64,000 nt of DNA from contig CM077594.1 of assembly GCA_039654915.1 (NCBI GenBank), positions 90,224,893-90,288,892 on the forward strand, in the 5' to 3' direction. The notes under the pieces were generated by a model, which was not told the origin of the DNA, ran no database searches, and worked only from the letters and a program-made list of their open reading frames with translations. Below are positions 54,763 through 64,000 of this stretch, piece by piece; position 1 is the stretch's first letter; each line of letters starts with the position of its first letter. Origin of the DNA: Aquilaria yunnanensis. Lineage: Eukaryota > Streptophyta > Magnoliopsida > Malvales > Thymelaeaceae. Position numbers and translations under genes: made by a program.

Positions 54763-57521
54763 TAGAAATTCTTATCTTAAATGACTTAATTAGAGGTGAA
54801 TTAGTATGATCAAGTAAATTATTGAAGGTTTACTAGGTTCCAAGATGTTTAAGGCACCAAATGAGGTAAGGGCAAAAAGGTAATTTTGGCTTGTACAGTC
54901 TTAGGATAAGTCCTGAATGTTAAAAACATGTTTTGAAACCTTAACCCATGTTTAACACCGAGATTGACTAAGTGTTGAAGCTTTCACCAATGGTTACTAT
55001 TTAAGGAATAGAGTTTTTGTCAAAATTGGAAAAGTTTAAAGGGGGAAGAGGTTTAGCTTTTTAAACATGTTCGAGAAGAGGCTTTAGGACATTATTTCTT
55101 TCACTTCTCCTCCTCAAACCCATAACCCTCCTTGATTCTCTTAATTTTACAACAAAATCTTATTAAATCCTTGCTTTCTTGGTGGAATTTGGAGGCTCCA
55201 GGTAGCTTGATTCTAACTTACATTTTGGGTTGGAACCTCTTTGCCACATCTTCTTTCTTGGGTCTTTTTATGTACGTGAGGTAACTTGCATTTCTTGGAG
55301 TTTTCTTGTTCTTTTGGCCTTTTGATGTGTGGGTTTTGGTTAGTTTGTGTTGACTTGGTGCCATTTGTCTTGGATTGTCTTAGAACCTCTGAAAAACCTA
55401 GTATAACCTTTGGTTTGTGGAATGCTTAAAGTTTGGTGCTTGATTGATGCTAGTTTAAGTTAATTTAGGTAAGAGATTTATGATTCATGCATAATTGATA
55501 TCATTCATAGCTTGCTTGAACTTGAATTCATGTGAATCGGTGAATGGTGTTAGTTAGTGGGAAATATGGGTCATGACGGACTAGGGATGTTTTGGTGGTT
55601 TGTGTGGTGTCTATTGACACCATAGACTTGGTTCTAATGGCACATTATCACCTAGGGAGTGTCTACATGCAGGTTTGAGTCATTAGGCGAAGTCCCTAGT
55701 GTGGCCAAGGGGAATAGAGAGCTTGCACACAAGCTAGGGCACCTAAGACCAACACCAAGCTCTGGTTAGGCAAGGATGCATCTTTAGTAGCCAAAGATAA
55801 AACTTTAAGACTTACACAAATTGCAAATTTTGGATGCCTAGCAAAAGATACGTCCCTAAAAGTAGGGGATGCAACCTTAAGGCTGACAGGGAGCTTAAAG
55901 GCTCATTTCCCGACGCAGCTCTGGGGTACTCAACGCCAACCCCCTTATGAGCTTTTGGCAGAAACACAACCTTGGGTCCCGCAAATGCAGCATCTATATC
56001 TAAATTGACTAAGGTCTTTTTAAGTCAAGTAGGAGATTATTTTAGGAACTATGGTGGTACCTTGATAGACTCTAGGATGAAAGGTGGTGAAAACTACCAT
56101 AGTGCACACGAAGATCTCACAATGTGCTAAGAATTGCATTAAAATTTAAGGTAAGAGCGTTGTTTTGGTGTTGGTCAATTTTTTGACTATATTAAGTGTT
56201 AAGAAGTGAGTGAAATGTTTAGTGACTATTAGTGGCCAAGTTAACTCTTTGGACTTAAGGTGCTACTGTGAAACCTTAGTGCACTCAAGAAAGTTCCATG
56301 GAACCTAGAAACTATGAGTCTGATCAAGACATTTACTACTCTACTAGGGTGAATCAAGTAACCATGGATATGTATGTACCTTGAGTGAAGGTTTAGTGAA
56401 CTTGTAGCCTAGGCAAGGTTACTTAAGGCACAAGTGAAAACTTAATGCACTCTTGGTAAGGTTTTCAAGTGGAAGCTTATTACACAAGTGGCCTAGGTAA
56501 GTCTAAGGATTTGAGATATTATATGGGGGGCTTAGTACACTTAGTGAGTTCCTTGGAAATCAAGCAAGGTGCATCCATCATGTTTAGTTGTAAAACAATC
56601 AAGGAAAAGTTATTTGGTGAGCTTAGCCCACTCGGACATCGGCAAGCTAAGACTTATTAGGAGCGAGTTAGGGGGCAAAACTCACTAGACATAAGATGAC
56701 ACCTATTGGAGGACTAAGTAAAGGACAAGTCCTAAGGGACTGAAATGCTATCATATAGGCTTAGCCTTACACTGCTTTGAGCGTGTTCTCAGCGTTATTT
56801 TTACAAGTTGAAAAATCTTTTGCTGAGAATCGTTGATTTTCATTCCCTTAGTATTTATTGTGCCAATATGTTTCCATAGAGCCAATAACTATTAAGGGTT
56901 GTTGAGATAAGCTCATGAGTATGGATTATGGTTATTTGAATCTTTATGATTCTAGTTTGTGGTTTGCTTGTTTGCCACATTATGGTACTAACTACAATTG
57001 TTTATTTGGCCAACAAAGGCTAATGAAGTACAAAGAAGGACTCCTAGAGCTCAACACATGGGATTTGATTTAAGGTGGGAGATAATTTTAGGATCTCAGT
57101 AATTTGGCTTGGTGTATAGTTTTATACGCTAGATTGCCTCTGATGTTCATGGATGAATAGTGAACTCTAAAGTCACTCTTACATGTGAGTATAGTCTACA
57201 TTTATATGGATGTCTATACATAGTTGATTGTGTGTAGTTAAATTCACATTCATTTTGTATGCTTTGACTATTTTAGAACTTGGATTTCAATAAAAGGCTT
57301 AGGCAATGTTTTATGTTTTATAACTTGTTTTATTACTTAAGTCAAAGTATAACTCATGCATGACTGCATGATAGGTTAAATAACTAGAAACATAAAGGTT
57401 TTAACTATTGCACACTTAATCAATTAGCTAATTGTGACTAGTGTGGAACATATTCCCATAGGATTCCTTGGTAGACCGATGAGGGGCCATGTCATTTATA
57501 GACGTCCCTAACCATATTACA
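54763..57521. mobile_element. LTR-like insertion in the LINE remnant
   Basis: A 2.76-kb stretch without LINE similarity separates the two LINE parts. Best boundaries give a 5-bp repeat AAGTT (54758-54762 and 57522-57526) and a right end TTACA; the left end starts TA instead of TG. The general composition resembles the solo-LTR-like segment at 35490-37910. No coding domain was found. The edges are uncertain. Confidence 0.45.
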
Positions 57522-57526
57522 AAGTT

Positions 57527-58200
57527 GAGAAGGATTAATGCCTAGAAGCCATGGACCCTCCCAGACCCAAATTATAGAGCCATCCCTCTATCAACCATTG
57601 AATATGATTTTTCAGTAATTTTCTACAATAAAGAAGACTACACCAAACTAGGGAGATATTCCCAGGGACCTTAGTAGTCCATACTAAATGATTATGCGCT
57701 TATTTAGCCATTAAGACTTTATAAAGCAATTGATTGCTATCACCCATAAATATCCTCTAAAACATTTTTGTTAGAAGTACTTGATTAAACAACCGCAAAT
57801 CCTTAATCCCAATAGATGAAGAATTCCTTTGTGTTTCATATGCATCCACCTTCTAGATTGATTACCAGACCACCAAAATTGGATAACTGCTGAGAAAGCT
57901 TATCCAACAAAGGCACCAAAACCTTTAAGATTGACATCACATAAAGAGGAATGAAAGACAAAGTTGCTTAAATCAGTGCAAGTAAACCTGCATGATTTAG
58001 AGGATTTTCTTTCCAATTTGCCAAATGCTTATGAACTCTATCAGCAAAAAATTGGAAAGACGATGGACAAAATAATTCTTGACAAAAAGTCATGCCTAAG
58101 TATGTAGGAATACTTTGACTGACAGGAAAAGGAACATCCAAATTAATTGAATTTGCCCTAAAATTACTTAGACTTGAAGTATACTTTTTCTAAACACAAT
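57527..58200 (-). pseudogene. LINE (L1-type) remnant, C-terminal part of reverse transcriptase
   Basis: The - strand shows 'QSIPTYLGMTFCQ', 'FADRVHKHLANWKENPLNHA' and 'IPLYVMSILKVLVPLLDKL' in order (58130-57900). They match the Y-L-G, W-K-x-x-x-L-S-x-A-G and I-P-x-Y blocks at the end of LINE RTs. Frameshifted and stopped. Confidence 0.7.
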
Positions 58201-58431
58201 AAGTTTCCATATTTTTTCTTTTTCATTCTCTAATATAAAAAGATACAAAAGCTACTGTTCAGAAAGATTTTTCTGGAAAAGCTTGATATTCTAAATTTTT
58301 CAAATATAACCTTCAAATTGTAAAATATGTTGGCAAAACATAACATAAAGAATAAGATACTGAAATAATTATTTTTGAACATAATATTATGAATAGAACT
58401 TAAAATGATGCATGGAAACAATTTGAGAAAA

Positions 58432-58884
58432 GGGAAAATTATAAAATCTCCCTGCAATTTGATCTAACCTACACTTTGCCTCTCTATTTTCAAAAACTTA
58501 CACTTTTCCTCTTATTTCCTTTACAGTGTCCAACAACAACTTCTAAAACCTTAATTTAAACTATCTGATTACCATGGTCTAGTAATTTTAAAATTTTTGA
58601 TATTTTTCTCATGGTCAACCAACCATTAAGAAATACTAATATGCATTTATAGGAAGAAAAATACATTTAAACAAAAACTGATAATTTAAAATGTCTATTA
58701 ACTATAAAAAAAATATTGAAGAGATTAAAATTACTAGAATATCATTATCATACATTTTAAATATAGTTTTAGAAGCTGTTATCAGACAGTGTAAAAAATA
58801 TAGGGAGAAAAATGTAGATTTCTAGAAGTAAAAAGGGCAAATTATATATTAAGGCATACCTCTAGTGATAATTGTAAGTTTCCC
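58432..58884. mobile_element. small Mutator-like inverted-repeat element
   Basis: About 450 bp with imperfect inverted ends: 'gggaaaattataaaatctcc' at the left against the reverse complement of 'gataattgtaagtttccc' at the right, continuing through 'tttacagtgtcc' and 'gacagtgtaaa'. Flanks 'ttgagaaaa' (58423-58431 and 58886-58894) give a 9-bp duplication, offset by one base at the right. Confidence 0.6.
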
Positions 58885-59149
58885 ATTGAGAAAATCATTT
58901 AACTTATAATGTGATCATATTTTTTTACAGGATTAATATTACAGGATGTCTCCTTTTTCTTGTTTTGGTTATCTAGATTTTTCTTTATGAATAATGATAA
59001 TATATAAAATATTTTTTTCCTTTATATAAGAAAAAATTTAGGCTAATTGTGATGTGAGGAATTGTCCCCTCTTCATCACCCAGATAAGTTTCCATTCTAT
59101 TCTACTACTTTCACTTAATTACCATGAAAGATTTTTACCATCTTAAATT

Positions 59150-59362
59150 TTAAGGAGTACTTCGCTGCAAAAAATAAAGCTCAAGGACAAAACTATCCAA
59201 ATTTTCCTAGACATTAGTTAGCAATTGAGGTGATATTATGATGCAGGACCATCCATTCAACGTTAAAGCTAGTTTAGGACCATTGGAGTAATATTTTTGT
59301 AGTTTCAAGATGAATGTGTGCAACACAGAGTATAATTTAAAGACATTTCATGTCATTTATCC
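59150..59362. repeat. right arm of a large inverted repeat
   Basis: Partner of 52830-53080 in opposite orientation. A flank 'ttgaatata' (59363-59371) resembles 'ttgaataca' at 52801-52809, 20 bp outside the left arm. Confidence 0.6.
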
Positions 59363-59396
59363 TTGAATATAGCATTCACAAACTATATAATGCTAC

Positions 59397-60457
59397 TGTA
59401 GACATCAAAATTCAATTGGGCCAAAATAAAATAAATCCAATTTAATTTATCTAGCCTATTTCAAAATTGATGTCTAAGATTCTAAAGCCTAGTGAATATG
59501 GAGATTTCATGTTCAAGAAACCCAAGTTTTGGAGCCCAAGAGTATGCAGCTGAAGGCCCCGAATAAAGACTCACTATGCTATCTTAGCCAAAGTCCATTT
59601 TGGCAAATTGGGTCTCAAAATCCAAAATGACTAAAGTCCATGCATACCCATTATTTAGCCCAAATATTCTAGAATGTTGTAGAATGTTCCATTAATTATC
59701 CTTTTAAATTAAATAATTAGGATAATTAAGGAGGGATAATTATCATATTTATTTGCTCTTAAGATAAATATAATAGATAAATATATGACAATTATCACAT
59801 GTGATTTTTTTGAACTAAACCATATCTTCTCTACACCTATAAATAGCCCCTATGCTAAAGGAAGAAAAAAGAAAAAATTGGAGAAGTAGAGCCAAGGAGA
59901 AGAAAAATCTCTCTACAAAAAGCTATTTCCAGCTCTTTAAGCCTATCAAGCACAAACGCCCAATGAGAGGAGAAATCACGCCCAAGAAAGAACAAATTCC
60001 AGTTTTCAAGACCAGATTTGAAGAACACAACGAGGAACGCAAAGAATGTGGGACGAAGCTACATCAAATTCAAGTTCAGATCTGGCAGAAGTGGCGGAGA
60101 ACATGGAAGATTCATTTCTGTGCTGCATTAAGTCAAATTCCAAGGAAAGCGGCAAGGAAGCAACGGTTATTGCCCGAAGCCCTAAAGTCCAATAAGTACA
60201 ACAGAAAAATTTTAAATCGAAAGAAGTGGCGGGAACCTTGGTTCGTGTTTGTGCAAGACAAACTCGGGAGTCCGTGTTCGTGAAGAAGCCGTTCACGTCT
60301 CCACCAAAAGCTTGAAGCGTTAATTAGAGAATTATACATATGAGAAGCTTGTTAGAGAATTGGACCCCAAAATCTCTGTTTTACAATTTTCAAATTATAA
60401 TTTGTGCTGCAATTAATTTCAATATGTAATTTTTTACATACGAAATTTGTGCATACA
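59397..60457 (+). mobile_element. probable solo LTR
   Basis: Starts TGTAGACATCAAAATTC and ends GTGCATACA, flanked by GCTAC (59392-59396) and ACTAC (60458-60462), a 5-bp duplication with one mismatch. It has a TATA box TATAAATAG at about 59840. A 143-codon open frame from 59852 lies just downstream of the TATA box, is Lys/Arg-rich and shows no domain; I regard it as LTR leader, not a gene. Confidence 0.6.
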
Positions 60458-62339
60458 ACTACATCCATCCCAAGTCCTTTATTCTCTATATTTTTTCTTA
60501 AATTTGACTTGAATTTATTTATAATATTAATTGTTAATTTTTTAAAAAAATATATATTCAAAAACTCTAAACTTATTTAAAAAACTTATCAAATAATAAT
60601 GTAAATATATTCAAATCAATGTTAAGTTGAAAACTAATAAAAACAGATAACTTATAATGTAATATATATATATATATATATATAAGTTTTAATATATCTA
60701 ACACTGTTCATATAATTATCCCAACTCGTATTGATTTCACTTTTCGCCTTTCACTATCGAAACTTATCTAGAAATCACTACCCCGACTCCCTAAACTTGC
60801 AACACATAAATAAGCTTAATTAATGTGAAGGCATAAACAAAATGTGGCTAAGAATGAAACACTCTAAGAAAATAAGTGAAAAAATGTAGTTACGACCCAA
60901 ACTGAGCTTAGGCATTTTTTTTTCTGAAATATAATATTAGAAAAATAGTTTTATAAGCTTTTAGCCGATTTATGCTCAGTATTTACTTAAATATAATACT
61001 TGAAGTCTTGTTTTGACAATATATACTTGTAAGTTGTCTTTAGAGGTTACATTCAAACATCTCCAAAAGCATAAAAACTCACCCATTTATACTACACTTG
61101 TCCAGGAAAAAAAAAGTCACTTCTTTATTTTTGTGTCTTAAAATATTTGTTTACTTATTTATACAATTTCTTTTAAATTTTGCTCTTTTCCTCTTAAGTA
61201 GCTCATATATATACATTTGACTGTTTTCTGAAGCAGGAGATAAAAGTTGTGTTAACTTAGACCGATTTCAAATTTTCGAGTTGGTTGAAACTTGATTTTA
61301 AAATGTGCACTATTTGTCATAGTTTTGGACTTTTCATTCAAAATTAGTATCATCATATCGAAACTTTTAGAAGTATTTAAAAGTAATTATATTATTTATC
61401 TTATTTCCAAAAAATTATGTTAAGATATATAGCATAGTTTTTGCAAAAAGAAATGGCAGAGATATTGAAAAGGATGGAGTATTAAATTCTTTATTCTTTA
61501 TCTTTGAAGCATGTAACTTGCAATGCAATATGTAATATATTCTAGGTAATGTATGTAAAAGAAAAAGTATATAGGTGTACTGTACCCAACGCCCCTACCT
61601 GGTAGGCTTGCCAAAACAAAAAGTCGAAAAGGATTGATGGGATGGAAGCTTTAGAAAATGATTGTGCCCTTTATGCATATGATGAGATGCAAAGAGAATA
61701 TTAAGCCCCTCTTTAGCTAAAGCCCATTTTGACCACATGTTGTGTTGTGTGAGGCTGATTAGAGCCCCCCACCAAGAAAAAAAAATAGATAAAGACAAAT
61801 AGGATGATATTTTTAATCTAAAATATTAAACATAAAAAAATTATTATAAAATAAATTTTCTTATTTTTAACTCTCAGTATATTGATTTAATGAGAGTTTT
61901 TTCAGTGTATTTAAGTCTATTTTAGTTTTAATTATTTCGTGTAGGCCTCATAGTTTTGTGAACTACAAGTTCACAAGTCTGGGACCTGGAGTGATAAGCC
62001 TGGGTAGAATTAGAAAACGTAAAAGCAACAGTGTGTGTGGGATAATGGGATCGTGCGGCATCCAGAGAAAGACGAGAGGGTTTCCTGGACAGGGCCCCAC
62101 CATAACATTAAGTACCCGTCTCAACGATTCCTTGTTTAATCACGGCCGTTGATTCCCCAACACTTGAAGCTGTCCATCAAAGGCGTATATTACGAGCTAC
62201 GCCGAATCAGCGGGCATTATTTGAAGGGCTGGCAGTAGCAACCTTTTGGGAAGATTCTACACTACCCCGAAGATAAGGGGGTAAAATTATCCCTTAATCT
62301 ATACCATTGATCATGGCTGATGTGGAAAGGACTGGACAG
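60458..62339. other. AT-rich intergenic region
   Basis: No gene supported. It includes a (TA)n microsatellite at about 60662-60684. A more GC-balanced stretch (61960-62280) has only short open frames. Confidence 0.5.
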
Positions 62340-62450
62340 GTGGAGCCGGTGAGAAGAGAGGAAAGAAAAAGAAAAACGGCAGGGGAGGGAGGAGAGAGAG
62401 AAAATAGGGGAAAAAGAAAAAGTGGGAGAAGAGAGAAAATGAAAGAATGC
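62340..62450 (+). repeat. purine-rich tract
   Basis: About 110 bases almost entirely A and G on the + strand ('gagaagagaggaaagaaaaa', 'gggaggagagagagaaaata'). Confidence 0.7.
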
Positions 62451-63980
62451 ATTTTATTGGATACAAATTGTTAAAAATATGAAAAATATATTTTAAAATA
62501 TTAGCAGTATAAAAATATTAATTGTTGAATAATATATTTAATAAAATATTATTTTATACATATGCCAATAGTACTCAAAATATAAAATTTGGGTATACTG
62601 ATCAACTTAATAAAGCAAATGAAAATTAATTTATAAAGTAATAGTAACATAGTAAGGAATTTAAGATTGAGCACCTAATAGTATATATGGTTGATATACA
62701 ATGTCAAAAGAATAATAAATTTTACTAGTGACTAATTTTGTAATTTTGTGATGTAAAAAAATTAATAATTTAAAGATCAAATACCTAAATTTGAGACATG
62801 TAATAAATTTAAGCATCTAACTCTCACAAAAATAAGACTCCTTTAGATTTCTTTAAACTTTCAGTATAGTTACTAAAATGTCACTTACGATTCTAAAAAG
62901 TATAGTTTAACAGAAAGTAGAGATTACAATCGGGTGGGTTAGGTCAGGTTTGGGTCAGACCATTCAAATTCAGGTTTAATGATCAACATGAATTTTGGTC
63001 CAAGTTGGGCTATTTTTGTTCGAGTTGATTTTGGATTAAGTAGATTTCAAGCTTGGGTTAGGTCACATTTATTTGGGTTCGGGTTCAGAACAAGTCAGGT
63101 GAATTTCAATCTTTGGTAATTTCAGGTTAGATTATTCAGGTTTCAGACTAAATTCCGGTTGACAGTGGGGTTTACTTAGGTTACTGGTGCATATGTTGAA
63201 ATAATTGGATCGATTTTATTTTTTGTACAATTTTTGTTAAAATTTAAATTAAAGAAATTTGATTTTCATGTGATTTGGTTTAGATTAACTTTTCTTCTTG
63301 TAGTATGTTTAATTAAAAAAATATATAAAATTGATAAAAATTTTCTTAATTATGTTTGATGAATTTGCTACAATTTTCAGCTTTTACTATAAAATGTAAC
63401 TCCAATTCACTATTGTCTATAATGACTAAATTTTAAAATTTTAGAACTTTTGGGATGACAATGCAAAAATTTTAAAAATTCAAGGACCAATCTTGTAATT
63501 ATTATGGGAGGTAAATTTTTTTCTTTCAAAATTTAGGTACTTTATTGCACTACACCTAAAATTTTAGGTACCAATGTTGTAATATTGGCATTTGCCTTCC
63601 AAGATCATTAAAACTTACTAAACATTTAACGTTACTTGTTTTAGAAGAATCCTAATATGAAATTTACTAAATATAGAAATCCCAGATATGAGACCTAATA
63701 AATATAAATATTCCCAAATATGGTACTTACTAAATTTGGATATTTCAGGTTTGAGTATTTTAGGTTTAGGTCGTCTAGATTCGGGTTTTTTTGGGGTTTC
63801 ACTTGTAATTTTATATAAAAATATTCATAAAATTATGAATTCAATCGTTAAACATTTATAAATACGTTACTTGATAGTAGAACATAATATTATGTAAAAG
63901 AAAAAGGGTTAACTTAACCCCTAAACCTAGTCTTAACTCTAAAACATAAAATTAAACATTAATTATAACATTCAAATAAT
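62451..63980. other. AT-rich intergenic region with degenerate GGGTT-type repeats
   Basis: No gene seen. At 62930-63190 and 63730-63800 there are irregular runs of 'tttgggtc', 'tcgggttc' and 'ttaggtc' motifs on the + strand, a simple-sequence remnant. Confidence 0.5.
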
Positions 63981-64000
63981 CCTAAACCCTAAACCCTAAA
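63981..64000. repeat. short telomere-type CCCTAAA run at the window edge
   Basis: CCTAAACCCTAAACCCTAAA, nearly three units of the plant telomere repeat. At a right chromosome end the + strand would read TTTAGGG, so this orientation suggests an interstitial run. Its true length is cut off by the window. Confidence 0.6.

Noticed and set aside
59852..60283. 143-codon frame as a gene
   Set aside because: Low-complexity Lys/Arg-rich product without domain, inside a probable LTR and immediately after its TATA box.
63981..64000. Chromosome-end telomere
   Set aside because: The strand orientation is wrong for a right-hand chromosome end and only about three units are visible.

Overview
This is plant nuclear DNA, most likely from a eudicot. 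It has AT-rich intergenic sequence, spliced genes with GT-AG introns, plant-type Ty3/gypsy LTR retrotransposons of the Tat/Ogre kind with large LTRs, Mutator-like elements and L1-type LINE remnants. I cannot name the species. Positions 281-40719 form a nested stack of LTR retrotransposons, and 40720-64000 is a gene-bearing but sparse region.

Nested block. The oldest layer is element A (281-40719, + strand), a heavily decayed Tat-lineage element with diverged LTRs at 281-700 and 40302-40719. Three later insertions interrupt it. Element B (2696-13417, - strand, 880-bp LTRs, target duplication AATTC) splits its protease region. Element C (17613-34698, - strand, about 3.15-kb LTRs, target duplication CTTGG) and a solo-LTR-like segment (35490-37910) sit in its 3' half. 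A and B each carry, besides gag-pol, a gene on the opposite strand with its own TATA box, encoding a coiled-coil protein of the 'putative gypsy-type transposon' family. In B this gene has four exons in consistent reading phase.

Element C is the most unusual part. It keeps its LTRs, primer-binding site, polypurine tract and a shortened gag, but I see no pol. Instead its interior holds cargo in the retroelement's own orientation: one intronless LOG-like gene (cytokinin riboside 5'-monophosphate phosphoribohydrolase family) and three tandem copies of a Cys-rich basic protein. That protein resembles the nucleic-acid-binding proteins of flexible filamentous plant RNA viruses (carlavirus/vitivirus type). 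LOG and two of the three copies share a reiterated upstream module with a TATA box, and five tandem repeats with as-1-like TGACGT motifs lie upstream of LOG. A roughly 1.65-kb minisatellite bounded by short perfect hairpins fills the space before the 3' LTR.

Gene-bearing part. An intact 12-exon CNNM/DUF21-CBS membrane protein gene (461 aa) lies on the - strand at 46300-49827; all splice phases agree. A 38-aa DVL/ROTUNDIFOLIA-like peptide gene lies on the + strand at 44162-44278 with a TATA box 91 bp upstream. The rest is transposon debris: a Mutator-like element with long inverted ends and a 10-bp target duplication (42024-43082), a smaller one (58432-58884), a LINE on the - strand split by another LTR-like insertion, a probable solo LTR (59397-60457), a LINE RNase H remnant, simple repeats, and a short CCCTAAA run at the right edge.

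Family assignments come from motifs read by eye. No database search was run.
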